DNA from: Stenotrophomonas sp. SAU14A_NAIMI4_5
GTDB taxonomy: Bacteria; Pseudomonadota; Gammaproteobacteria; Xanthomonadales; Xanthomonadaceae
Assembly: GCF_003086795.1 (NCBI RefSeq)
Contig: NZ_CP026003.1
Location: 2,314,777 to 2,378,776, forward strand
Direction of reading: 5' to 3'
Length of the DNA: 64,000 nt
The position numbers were made by a program, and so were the translations under genes. Position 1 is the stretch's first letter; each line of letters begins with the position of its first letter. Shown in pieces: positions 45,826-53,776 of this stretch. The notes under the pieces were generated by a model, which searched no databases, was not told the origin of the DNA, and worked only from the letters and a program-made list of their open reading frames with translations.

Positions 45826-45900
45826 CTACGCGCGCAGCATCCAGACATCGATGAAGAAATCCGCGATGCCTTCCAGCAGGTCCCCGATGAAGCCAGACAT
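45826..45900 (-). pseudogene. Truncated copy of small membrane protein B (B'), 24 aa
   Basis: Reads MSGFIGDLLEGIADFFIDVW then MLRA and a TAG stop. It equals the first 23 residues of B fused to B's last Ala and stop codon, so 72 codons (216 bp) have been lost in frame. The lost part contained both membrane helices, leaving only the amphipathic helix. The full-length B copy and A' keep their offset of 651 bp, whereas B to B' is 435 bp, confirming 216 bp of deletion. Confidence 0.8.
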
Positions 45901-45958
45901 GTTCAATCCTTGAGCGTCGGCGCGTGGTGCCGATCTTCAGCGTCGACTGCGCTGGCCG

Positions 45959-47146
45959 TCAAGCGTGACCGCGCTCCCTGCGATCGACCACATACAGCAG
46001 CAGCGCCCCGCAGCCCATCAGTACCGCCGTGGCCAGCAGCGCGCCCTGGTAGCTGCCGGTCGCCCTGGCCATGTACCCGGCGATGACCGGACCGATGATC
46101 TGTGCCACGCCATAGCCGAGGGTGATGCGCGCCATGGCCTTGGAGGGATTGGACGGCACATGGCGGCCAACTAGCGCCAGGGTGAGGCTGACGATGCCGA
46201 CGAAGGTGGCGCCGAACAGCGCTGCCGACAACAGATTGATGGCCGTGCCGGACGAGACCGCAGGCAGCAGCATGCCGATGCCCTGCATTATGTAGGCCAG
46301 CAGCAGTGCCCGGGTGGCACCGAAGCGGCGGGCGATGCGGTCCCAGGCAAAGGTGGACGGCAGCGCGGCCACGCCGACGACAACCCAGACCCAGCCGCCC
46401 CTGCCCTGCAGCACGGGCAGCTTTTCAAGGATGGCGACGATGAAGGTGGCGCCGATGACGAAGCCGAAGCCCGCGCAGACATAGGCCGCGTTGAGCAGGC
46501 GCATCCACGCGGCGGACGTGGCCGGTGGAGCTGCACCCTGCGCAACCGCGGTGCTGGGCGCGGATGCCGGTGCGGGCATCCACAGCCAGGCCGGCACGAA
46601 GAACAGCAGGCCCAGCACGCCCAAGGCGATCCACTGCCCCGACCAGGTCAGCGCAGGCAGGGTCAACACCACCGCCGCACCGGACACCACGATGCCCAGC
46701 CCCATGCCGGTAAAGTGCAGGCCCAGGTCCGGGCGCCGCCCGCGCTGCAGCAGCCAGTTCAATACCAGGCCAGATGCCAGCAGCAGCCCGGCCACGCTGG
46801 ACAGCCCCGACAGGAACCGCAGCACGCCCCAAGCCACCGGGTCGCGGGTCAGTCCCATGGCCACGGTACTGGCCACGGCCACCACCAGGCCGATGCAGTA
46901 GAGCACGTACTTCCGGCGGAGATCGCCCGCCGATGCCGCCAGCAGCGTGCCGGCCATGTAGCCGGCGTAGTTGATGGCAGCCAGCCAACCGGCGGCGACG
47001 TAGTCCAGGCCGGCCTGCGCCTTCATGATCGGCAGCATCGGCGTGTAGGCGAATCGGGCGAGGCCGACGGTCAGCACCAGCGCGCAGATGCCAGCGAAGA
47101 TGACCCGAAACGGCGTGGTGTTTCCATCAACAGCAGCTTGGTTCAT
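45959..47146 (-). CDS. MFS transporter, YbfB/YjiJ family, 395 aa
   Basis: Twelve hydrophobic helices. The N-terminal TVGLARFAYTPMLPIMKAQAGLD and LAAINYAGYMAGTLLAAS are the signature of the YbfB/YjiJ group; SGLVLNWLLQRGRRPDLGLHFTGMGLGIVVS follows. The substrate is unknown. The last 15 bp are part of the A/B duplication. It is divergent from the YeiH-type gene with 166 bp between. Confidence 0.85.
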   Translation of the reverse strand: MNQAAVDGNTTPFRVIFAGICALVLTVGLARFAYTPMLPIMKAQAGLDYVAAGWLAAINYAGYMAGTLLAASAGDLRRKYVLYCIGLVVAVASTVAMGLTRDPVAWGVLRFLSGLSSVAGLLLASGLVLNWLLQRGRRPDLGLHFTGMGLGIVVSGAAVVLTLPALTWSGQWIALGVLGLLFFVPAWLWMPAPASAPSTAVAQGAAPPATSAAWMRLLNAAYVCAGFGFVIGATFIVAILEKLPVLQGRGGWVWVVVGVAALPSTFAWDRIARRFGATRALLLAYIMQGIGMLLPAVSSGTAINLLSAALFGATFVGIVSLTLALVGRHVPSNPSKAMARITLGYGVAQIIGPVIAGYMARATGSYQGALLATAVLMGCGALLLYVVDRRERGHA

Positions 47147-47312
47147 CGCATCGTGTGCCGTCTTCGCCGGATCCGGGGGGCGCTGCCGATGGTACAGCGC
47201 TGGGCCGAAGCCGATGCCATGCCATTTCGATATGGAATGACTGCATTATTTGTATTGGATGCATGGCTGGCGGGCGACCACACTGGCCATCCCATCCCAC
47301 GCAACTGCTGAA

Positions 47313-48347
47313 ATGAACCGCCCGCTCTCCCCCACCCCGTCCTGGATCCAGCACCATTACGCCGGCCTGCTGCTGACGGCCGCCGTCGCCGCCGTCGCAC
47401 TCGTGCTGGGGCACTGGCTACCACTGGTGGGCGGTCCGGTGTTCGGCATCGTCCTCGGCATCGTGCTGAAGAACCTGCTCGCGCCGGGCAGCCGCTTCGA
47501 TGCCGGCATCCGCTTCGGCGGCAAACAGGTGCTGCAGTGGTCGATCATCGCGCTGGGCTTCGGGCTCAGCCTTGGCGAGGTGCTGAAGACCGGCATGTCA
47601 TCCCTGTCGGTCACCCTGGTGACGATGTCGGTGGCCTTCCTCAGCGCCTGGCTGCTCGGACGCTGGCTGCGCGTGGACGGCAAGATGACCGTGCTGATCG
47701 GCGTGGGTACGGCGATCTGCGGTGGCTCGGCGATTGCCGCGGTCACGCCCATCCTCAAGCCCGACGATCACGAAACGGCGTTCTCGATCTCCACCATCTT
47801 CCTGTTCAACCTAGTGGCGGTGCTGCTGTTCCCGCTGCTGGGCCACCTGATGCACATGAGTGACCTGGGCTTCGGCCTGTGGGCGGGCACGGCCATCAAT
47901 GACACCTCGTCGGTGGTGGCCGCCGGCTACGCCTACAGTGATCTGGCAGGCGGCTACGCGACCATCGTCAAGCTGACCCGCTCGACCCTGATCATCCCGG
48001 TGTGCCTGGTGCTGACCGTGGTGATGGCGGCGCTGGCGAAGCGGCGCAGCAACACCGCAGGCAGTGCGGGCGGCTTCAATCTCGGCGCGATCTTCCCGTG
48101 GTTCATCCTGTGGTTCCTGGTGGCATCGGGCGTGCGTACCGCGGGCTGGGTACTGGACGCCGCGCTGCCAGCGCTGCACACGCTGGCTGAAGTGCTGATC
48201 GTGTTCGCGCTGTCCGCCATCGGCCTTTCCGCCAACCTGCGGCGCATGGCCGCCACTGGCATCCGCCCCATCCTGCTGGGCCTGGGCGTATGGGTGACCG
48301 TAGCGACCAGCAGCCTCGTGGTGCAGTACTTTATCGGGCAGCTCTGA
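47313..48347 (+). CDS. Putative sulfate exporter, YeiH/YadS family (UPF0324), 344 aa
   Basis: Ten or so hydrophobic helices with the family motifs GIVLGIVLKNLLAPG, GIRFGGKQVLQWSIIALGF, IGVGTAICGGSAIAAVTPILKP and WAGTAINDTSSVVAAGYAYS. YeiH-type proteins are inner-membrane transporters linked to sulfite/sulfate or cysteine metabolism and are regulated by LysR proteins such as YeiE. A LysR gene follows 15 bp downstream, which is the expected association. Start ATG at 47313, where the predicted cytosolic N-terminus begins. Confidence 0.88.
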   Translation: MNRPLSPTPSWIQHHYAGLLLTAAVAAVALVLGHWLPLVGGPVFGIVLGIVLKNLLAPGSRFDAGIRFGGKQVLQWSIIALGFGLSLGEVLKTGMSSLSVTLVTMSVAFLSAWLLGRWLRVDGKMTVLIGVGTAICGGSAIAAVTPILKPDDHETAFSISTIFLFNLVAVLLFPLLGHLMHMSDLGFGLWAGTAINDTSSVVAAGYAYSDLAGGYATIVKLTRSTLIIPVCLVLTVVMAALAKRRSNTAGSAGGFNLGAIFPWFILWFLVASGVRTAGWVLDAALPALHTLAEVLIVFALSAIGLSANLRRMAATGIRPILLGLGVWVTVATSSLVVQYFIGQL

Positions 48348-48362
48348 CCGAAACCCGCGCGC

Positions 48363-49241
48363 ATGAACCTCCATCACCTGGCCATCTTCCACGCCATCGC
48401 CGAGACCGGCAGCATCTCCGCCGCTGCGATCCGCGTGCGCGTGTCCCAACCGGCGCTGTCGAGGGAGCTGAAGGATTTCGAGGGGCGCTTGGGGGTGGTG
48501 CTGTTCGAGCGGCTGCCGCGCGGCATGCGGCTGACCGAACCGGGCAAGGTGCTGCATGCCTACTCGGCGCGCTTGTTCGCGGTGGCCGACAGCGCGCAGG
48601 CGGCGATGCGTGATTTCGCCGATGCCCGCGCCGGGCAGCTGTCGATGGGCGCCAGCAACACCATCGGCACCTATGTGCTGCCGCGTTTCGTCGCCCAGTT
48701 CCGCACGTTGTTCCCGCAGGTGGGTATTTCCCTGTTCGTCGGCAACACCGGACAGGTCGCGCAGGGCGTGACCGACCTGCGCTTCACCGTGGGCTTCGTG
48801 GAGGGGCCGGTGCGGGTCGAAGGCGTGGTCGCCGAGGAATTCAGCCGTGATGAGCTGATTCCCGTGGTGGGTGCGCAGCATCCCTTGGCCAGGCGCAGAC
48901 GCGCCAAACCGGCCGACATCAACGGTCTGCCGCTGCTGATGCGTGAGCCCGGCTCGGGCACCCGCGAGCTGATCGGCGAGCTGCTGCAGCAGCTGGATGT
49001 GCAGACCGGCAGCATCGTGGAGTTCGGCAATACCGAGGCGCTGAAGCAGGCCGCGATCCATGGCGGCGGCATCGCCTGGCTGCCCAGCATCAGCGTGGTA
49101 CGTGACCTGCAGGACGGCAGCCTGGCCCGGCTTCCGGTGCGGGCGCTGGGGCTGCAACGGCCGCTCAGCATCCTGCGCCGCGAGGGGGCCTACCAGGTGC
49201 CGGCGGTCGAGGCCTTCCTGCAGAGGGTGCGCAAAGGCTGA
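48363..49241 (+). CDS. LysR-family regulator, YeiE/CysB-like position, 292 aa
   Basis: The HTH reads HHLAIFHAIAETGSISAAAIRV, VSQPALSRELKDFEGRLGV and LPRGMRLTEPGKVLH. The effector domain includes GASNTIGTYVLPRFVAQFRTLFPQ, the second half typical of the CysL/YeiE branch. It probably activates the adjacent transporter and itself, since it is co-directional and only 15 bp away. The effector may be a sulfur compound; that is inference from family and neighbours. Confidence 0.9.
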   Translation: MNLHHLAIFHAIAETGSISAAAIRVRVSQPALSRELKDFEGRLGVVLFERLPRGMRLTEPGKVLHAYSARLFAVADSAQAAMRDFADARAGQLSMGASNTIGTYVLPRFVAQFRTLFPQVGISLFVGNTGQVAQGVTDLRFTVGFVEGPVRVEGVVAEEFSRDELIPVVGAQHPLARRRRAKPADINGLPLLMREPGSGTRELIGELLQQLDVQTGSIVEFGNTEALKQAAIHGGGIAWLPSISVVRDLQDGSLARLPVRALGLQRPLSILRREGAYQVPAVEAFLQRVRKG

Positions 49242-49248
49242 TCTGCAG

Positions 49249-49301
49249 AGCCGAGCCCATGCTCGGCTGCAGGGCCTGAGTCGAGCATGGCTCGACTCTA
49301 C
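49249..49301. repeat. Pair of SMAG/REP-like palindromes
   Basis: AGCCGAGC CCAT GCTCGGCT (49249-49268) and AGTCGAGC ATG GCTCGACT (49279-49297), the latter followed by CTAC and identical to the copy at 35210-35228. The two face outward, with GCAG on the left side and CTAC on the right. Between lysR and the tetR gene. Confidence 0.75.
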
Positions 49302-49336
49302 ATAAACTGGGCAAGCGCACGCGCTTGAGACGGCAC

Positions 49337-49351
49337 TAGACGACCGGTCTA
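49337..49351. promoter_or_regulatory. TetR operator, copy 1
   Basis: TAGACGACCGGTCTA, an inverted repeat TAGAC-N5-GTCTA, 12 bp before the tetR GTG. An identical copy precedes the DJ-1-like gene. Matches the NemR-type layout of an autoregulatory operator. Confidence 0.75.
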
Positions 49352-49363
49352 ATCGGGAGTATC

Positions 49364-49978
49364 GTGGCTCCCATGCACCCCGCCCCCGACATTGCAGGCA
49401 CCGACGTCCGCCAGAAGATCCTGGCCAGCGGCCGCCGCACCATGGGCGGCAAGGGCTTCTCGGCGGTCGGCCTGAACGAGGTGCTGACCGCTGCGGGCGT
49501 GCCGAAGGGCTCGTTCTACCACTACTTCGGCTCCAAGGAGGCCTTCGGCGAAGCCCTTCTGCAGGACTACTTCGACGAGTACCTGGCCGAGATGGACCAG
49601 ATCTTCGGCAGCGCCGGCCAGAACAAGGCCGAGCAGCTGGAGCGCTACTTTGCCGCCTGGATGGAGAGCCAGTCCTTCGAGGACTGCCAGGGCAAGTGCC
49701 TGGCGGTGAAGCTGGGCGCCGAAGTGGCTGACCTCTCGCCGGCCATGCGTGCGGCCCTGCGCAGTGGCACGGCCGGCATCATCGAGCGCCTGACCCGGGC
49801 GATCGAAGGTGGCCAGGCCGACGGCTCCCTGGCCAGCAACGGTGATGCCGCCGCGCTGGCACAAAGCCTCTACCAGCTGTGGCTGGGCGCCAGCATCATG
49901 GTGAAGATCGTGCGCGGTCCGCAGCCCTTCGAGAACGCACGGCTTACCACGCGACAGATCCTGCATCCCTCACGCTGA
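49364..49978 (+). CDS. TetR-family repressor, AcrR/NemR-like, 204 aa
   Basis: The N-terminal HTH is VRQKILASGRRTMGGKGFSA, VGLNEVLTAAGVPKGSFYHYF and GSKEAFGEALLQDYF, typical of the TetR group that contains NemR/AcuR. The ligand domain carries a cysteine pair, DCQGKC, about residue 105. Electrophile-sensing TetR proteins such as NemR use Cys here. The start is a GTG at 49364, after GGGAG; ATG at 49373 is the alternative. It probably represses itself and the DJ-1-like gene through identical operators, responding to reactive aldehydes or quinones. Confidence 0.88.
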   Translation: MAPMHPAPDIAGTDVRQKILASGRRTMGGKGFSAVGLNEVLTAAGVPKGSFYHYFGSKEAFGEALLQDYFDEYLAEMDQIFGSAGQNKAEQLERYFAAWMESQSFEDCQGKCLAVKLGAEVADLSPAMRAALRSGTAGIIERLTRAIEGGQADGSLASNGDAAALAQSLYQLWLGASIMVKIVRGPQPFENARLTTRQILHPSR

Positions 49979-49996
49979 GCGAGGGATGCATCCGAC

Positions 49997-50020
49997 ACAC
50001 TCCCTGCGGAGTGTTTTTTT
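49997..50020 (+). terminator. Intrinsic terminator after tetR
   Basis: ACACTCC CTGC GGAGTGT followed by six T. It separates tetR from the DJ-1-like gene, so the two are independent transcripts that share an operator. Confidence 0.88.
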
Positions 50021-50032
50021 ACGACCAACTGC

Positions 50033-50047
50033 TAGACGACCGGTCTA
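50033..50047. promoter_or_regulatory. TetR operator, copy 2
   Basis: TAGACGACCGGTCTA, identical over 15 bases to 49337-49351, 30 bp before the DJ-1-like ATG. Confidence 0.75.
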
Positions 50048-50077
50048 CTGCACCAACCTTCCAACAGGAGCACCACC

Positions 50078-50761
50078 ATGAAAGTCCTCATCGTTCTGAC
50101 CTCGCACGACCAGCTTGGCGACACCGGGCACAAGACCGGCTTCTGGCTGGAAGAATTGGCCGCGCCCTACTACGCCTTCAAGGATGCGGGCGCGGAGATC
50201 GTGCTGGCCTCGCCCAAGGGTGGCCAGCCGCCGCTGGACCCGAAGAGCAACGAGCCGGCGTTCCAGACCGAACTGACCCACCGCTTCGAGGCCGACGCCG
50301 ACGCCAAGGCGCAGCTGGCCGCCACCGTGCGCCTGGACAGCGTCGATGCTGCCGACTTCGACACCGTGTTCTACCCCGGCGGCCACGGTCCGCTGTGGGA
50401 TCTGGCCAATGACGCCCACTCCATCGCGCTGATCGAATCGTTCGTTGCCAGCGGCAAACCGGTCGGCCTGGTCTGCCACGCACCGGGCGTGCTGCGCCAG
50501 GTCAAGGCGCCCGATGGCAAGCCCTTGGTCGCCGGCAAGCAGGTCACCGGCTTTGCCAACACCGAGGAGGACGCGGTGGGCCTGACCAAGGTCGTGCCCT
50601 TCCTGGTGGAGGACATGCTGAAGGGCCTGGGCGGTGATTACAGCAAGGGTCCGGACTGGGGTTCGTACGTGCGCCGCGATGGCCTGCTGGTGACGGGCCA
50701 GAACCCGGGCTCGTCGGCCGAAGCCGCCACGGTGCTGATCCAGGCAGTCGCCAAGGCCTGA
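50078..50761 (+). CDS. DJ-1/PfpI-family protein, Hsp31/glyoxalase III-like, 227 aa
   Basis: Class I glutamine-amidotransferase-like fold with the nucleophile elbow VGLVCHAPGVL (Cys), DTVFYPGGHGPLWDL and EELAAPYYAFKDAGAEIVLAS. The elbow and GHGPLWDL arrangement match Hsp31/YhbO-like glyoxalase III enzymes, which detoxify methylglyoxal without glutathione. AGGAG stands about 12 bases before the ATG. It is preceded by the same operator as tetR, so probably induced by reactive carbonyls. Chaperone activity is also possible in the family. Confidence 0.88.
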   Translation: MKVLIVLTSHDQLGDTGHKTGFWLEELAAPYYAFKDAGAEIVLASPKGGQPPLDPKSNEPAFQTELTHRFEADADAKAQLAATVRLDSVDAADFDTVFYPGGHGPLWDLANDAHSIALIESFVASGKPVGLVCHAPGVLRQVKAPDGKPLVAGKQVTGFANTEEDAVGLTKVVPFLVEDMLKGLGGDYSKGPDWGSYVRRDGLLVTGQNPGSSAEAATVLIQAVAKA

Positions 50762-50878
50762 GTGCCACGAAGGAGCGATCCGGCGCACACGCCCGGATCG
50801 CTCCACTTGGCCGTGCTACGGTGCGCACACAGGCACGCTGCGTATTTCCCAGAGCCTTCCCCACACCGGGCAGTTCCC

Positions 50879-51274
50879 ATGAAGCGCACCCAGGCGACAC
50901 CCAAGGCGTCCACCGAGACGGTGCCGCCCGATCTGTTTGGCGCCCTGCGCCAGATGCTGCTGCGTCATCGCGATGGTTTGCTCGTGGTCCACGACACGGA
51001 TCAGCACTTCTACGCCAACTGCCGCACGCCGGCCGCCAATGGCAAGGCGCAGTTCTTCGGTGCGGTGAAGGTGTCCGGACGCAAGCACGCCTTCCACCTG
51101 ATGCCCGTCTATGACCATTCCGAACTGCTGGCGGGCATCAGCCCTGCGCTGAAGCAGCGCATGCAGGGCAAGTCCTGCTTCAACTTCGACCGCTGGGATG
51201 AGCCACTGCTGCAGGAGCTGCAGGCGCTGGTGGACCGGGGCGCCGCGCGTTACGCGGCCGAAGGCAGGCTCTGA
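50879..51274 (+). CDS. Conserved hypothetical protein, 131 aa
   Basis: Soluble, with a TVPPDLFGALRQMLLRHRDGL helix, then a beta region (VVHDTDQHFYANCRTP ... QFFGAVKVSGRKHAFHL) and an amphipathic C-terminus (LLQELQALVDRGAARYAAEG). It is Lys/Arg-rich and has a Cys-Phe-Asn-Phe patch. The central part, KHAFHLMPVYDHSELL, looks like conserved hypothetical proteins of unknown function. The ATG at 50879 is the first Met after the gap and no clear ribosome-binding site is seen. Confidence 0.7.
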   Translation: MKRTQATPKASTETVPPDLFGALRQMLLRHRDGLLVVHDTDQHFYANCRTPAANGKAQFFGAVKVSGRKHAFHLMPVYDHSELLAGISPALKQRMQGKSCFNFDRWDEPLLQELQALVDRGAARYAAEGRL

Positions 51275-51329
51275 GGCCTGCGCGCGCATCCATCCGGCAA
51301 CGCGACGCTGCCGGATGGGCGCGCCACCC

Positions 51330-53528
51330 TCAGAAATCGATGGTCGCCGACAGCGTGTAGGTCCGCGGTGCACCCAGCGCCAGGCTGGACAGCAGTGGCT
51401 GACCCCAGTAAGCGGTATTGGTCAGGTTGTTGACCGTGCCGCGCAGTGTCAGCGGACGACCCGAGAGCCGCGTGCTGTAGCGCGCGCCCAGGTCATACAC
51501 GGTGTGCCCGGCCACCCACTGCGTGTTGTCGGCACTGATGAACTGCCGGGACATGGACGTGATCCCCGCATTGATGCTGACACCTTCCAGCATCGGCAGG
51601 TCCCATTCGGCGCCCACCTTGCCCTGCACCTTCGGCAGGCCGGTGGCCAGCTTCCCTTCATTGATGCCACTCTGGGTGCGGGTGAGCTTGGGCTGCACAT
51701 AGGCCACGCCACCCATCAGCCGCACGCCTTCCAGCGGAGAACCGAAGAAGCTCCAGTCCGCGCCGCGGTTGCGCTGCTCGCCGCCAAACGAATAGATGTT
51801 CGAGACGGGGTCGGTATAGCCATTGGGCCGCTTGATCTCGAACAGGCTGAAGGAATGCGCAAAGCGCCCCGCGTCCAGCTTCAGGCCCAGCTCTTTCTGA
51901 CGGGTCTTGAACGGCGGAAACACCTCACCGGCATTGGCCGCGGTGGTGGGGGCGGTCGCGCCCTGGCTCAGGCCCTCGATGCTGTTGGCATACACCGACA
52001 CCTTGCGGCCCAGCTTGAACAGCACCGCGGCGGCAGGCGTGGTGGCGCTCTGCTTGTAGCGCGAAGACAGTGCACCGGTGTTGATGTCGAACGCATCACT
52101 CTGCACCTGCTGGCGGCGTACCACCAGGGTCACCTGCAGGCGATCCCCGGCAAACCCCATCGTGTCGGCCACGCCCACGCTGCGCAGCTTCACCTCGGTA
52201 TGCATGATGTGCGGGGTGATGAACGGCGGCGCCTCGTTCCAGGTCGGGGCGTACAGATTGGTCACCCAGCTGGCCTCGGGTACGCTGCGGCGGCCGTAGT
52301 CGTCCTGCTTGTGCTGGTAGGCGGTCGCATTGGCCGCCACCTGGTGGCTGACCGGACCGGTCTGGAAACTGCCACGCACCCCCACATCCGCCGACTGCTT
52401 GCGGGTGTGGAAGGCCAGCTGGGCCACGGTGGTGCGGAAGTCACCGGCGTCGTTGAGCACCAGGGCACTGATGGCGCCGTTGTAGCTGTAGTTCGTCTCG
52501 CTGGCACCGAAGGCGGCATAGCCCATCAGGTGATCATTGAAGTCGAACTCACCGCGCGCGATCGCTCCCTTGTCACGGCTCTCCACCCTGCCCCACACCG
52601 GGTTGATCAACACATCGGCACGCGGCGGCCTCGGCACGGCCACGCCCACATCCAGGCTCACGCCGCGGGTCGGGCCGTGGATGAGATCCTCGGCGCTGTA
52701 GACATCCAGCGATGCACGGCTGCGCTCGCCGCGCCAATCCAGGGCCAGCGACCCCAGCTGGTAGGCCTTGTCCTGGTGGCGGATGGCCCCCTCGCCGTCA
52801 CGATACACACCGTTGAAACGCACGCCCCACTGCCTGCTGCTGCCGAAGCGGCGGCCCACATCCACGTGGCCACCGAACTGCGCGTCCGAGCCATAGTCCA
52901 CGCTCACCCGGGTCAGCGGCGCATCGGCGGCGCGCTTGGGAATCAGGTTGATGGTGCCGCCCACCGAACCGCCCGGCGGCATGCCATTGAGCAGCGCAGA
53001 CGGCCCCTTCAACACGTCGATGCGCTCGAACATCTCCGGCGAGGTGCGGTAGAACGGCGCCATCCCGAACATCCCGTCCACGGTCATGTCCGTCGTGCTG
53101 GAGGCAAAGCCGCGGATCGAATAGTTCTCGCTCCATGCGCCTGAAGCGTTGTTGGTGAACACCGTCGGATCGGCAGCGGCGATGACCGAGGTGATGTCAC
53201 GCGCCTGGCGATCGGCGATGTAGGCCTCGGTGTAACTGATGGTGTTGAACGGCGTATCCATGAAATCCCGGTTGCCTAGCAGCCCCATGCGACCGCCAGC
53301 CGCGACCTGGCCGCCGGCATAGGGATCGGTGACGGCCTTGGTCTCGCGGACGTTGACCGAATCCAGGGTGGATACCTCGGCCGAACGGTCGTTGGCCAAC
53401 GCAATGGCCTGGGCCAGCGCCGAAGGCACGGGAAGGATGAGCAGGCCGCCAAGGGCGAACAGCAGCGGAGTGGCGGCACCCCTGTGCAGGCAGGACAAGG
53501 GAGCAAGGCAACGGACATCGGACGTCAT
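51330..53528 (-). CDS. TonB-dependent siderophore receptor, 732 aa
   Basis: Long signal region (LHRGAATPLLFALGGLLILP) and a TonB-like box (VNVRETKAVTDPY). The plug has DTPFNTISYTEAYI, SENYSIRGFASSTTDMTVDGM and IDVLKGPSALLNGMPPGGSV; the barrel ends ATPRTYTLSATIDF with a terminal Phe. The plug motifs are of the ferric-siderophore (FhuA/FoxA-like) group. The Fur-like box at 53689-53704 is 161-176 bp upstream, and AGGAA stands close to the ATG. Divergent from a TetR gene with 248 bp between. The cognate siderophore cannot be told. Confidence 0.9.
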   Translation of the reverse strand: MTSDVRCLAPLSCLHRGAATPLLFALGGLLILPVPSALAQAIALANDRSAEVSTLDSVNVRETKAVTDPYAGGQVAAGGRMGLLGNRDFMDTPFNTISYTEAYIADRQARDITSVIAAADPTVFTNNASGAWSENYSIRGFASSTTDMTVDGMFGMAPFYRTSPEMFERIDVLKGPSALLNGMPPGGSVGGTINLIPKRAADAPLTRVSVDYGSDAQFGGHVDVGRRFGSSRQWGVRFNGVYRDGEGAIRHQDKAYQLGSLALDWRGERSRASLDVYSAEDLIHGPTRGVSLDVGVAVPRPPRADVLINPVWGRVESRDKGAIARGEFDFNDHLMGYAAFGASETNYSYNGAISALVLNDAGDFRTTVAQLAFHTRKQSADVGVRGSFQTGPVSHQVAANATAYQHKQDDYGRRSVPEASWVTNLYAPTWNEAPPFITPHIMHTEVKLRSVGVADTMGFAGDRLQVTLVVRRQQVQSDAFDINTGALSSRYKQSATTPAAAVLFKLGRKVSVYANSIEGLSQGATAPTTAANAGEVFPPFKTRQKELGLKLDAGRFAHSFSLFEIKRPNGYTDPVSNIYSFGGEQRNRGADWSFFGSPLEGVRLMGGVAYVQPKLTRTQSGINEGKLATGLPKVQGKVGAEWDLPMLEGVSINAGITSMSRQFISADNTQWVAGHTVYDLGARYSTRLSGRPLTLRGTVNNLTNTAYWGQPLLSSLALGAPRTYTLSATIDF

Positions 53529-53688
53529 CGGTGTTCCTGGGCATGACGGGGCCTGCGCCGTGGCGCGGAGCCCGACGATCGAGGGAGTGCTGACGCAGGC
53601 GGAGGTTGTTGGCTGGGTCGATGCCTGGCTGGGAGCAGGTGGACGCGATTGCTACGATCACGCCCTGGCGCAGGCGATGTGCCGCGCG

Positions 53689-53704
53689 ATGAGATTAATT
53701 ATCA
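53689..53704. promoter_or_regulatory. Fur-like box between the siderophore receptor and tetR
   Basis: ATGAGATTAATTATCA; reverse TGATAATTAATCTCAT. Part of an AT-rich stretch running into TTGCTATAAAATAAATGG. It differs by one base from 44827-44842. Position allows control of the receptor, the TetR gene, or both. Confidence 0.65.
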
Positions 53705-53776
53705 TTGCTATAAAATAAATGGTCAAGCCAACCGGCAAGGTCGCCGCGTGGCCGCGCCCGCCACAATGGAAGGTCG

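Larger units (their letters stand above)
44890..45973. repeat. Tandem duplication of the A/B small-gene unit
   Basis: The units A-B-spacer (from 44898) and A'-B'-spacer (from 45549) are direct repeats 651 bp apart. The 3' flank (about 45475-45540 and 45910-45973) is nearly identical in both units and in the right copy runs into the 3' end of the MFS gene. This shows that the duplicated segment included the end of the MFS gene. The second unit later lost 216 bp. Confidence 0.8.

Noticed and set aside
51198..53144. A 648-codon plus-strand frame opposite the siderophore receptor
   Set aside because: Antisense shadow with His/Arg/Gln-rich translation and no recognisable domain.
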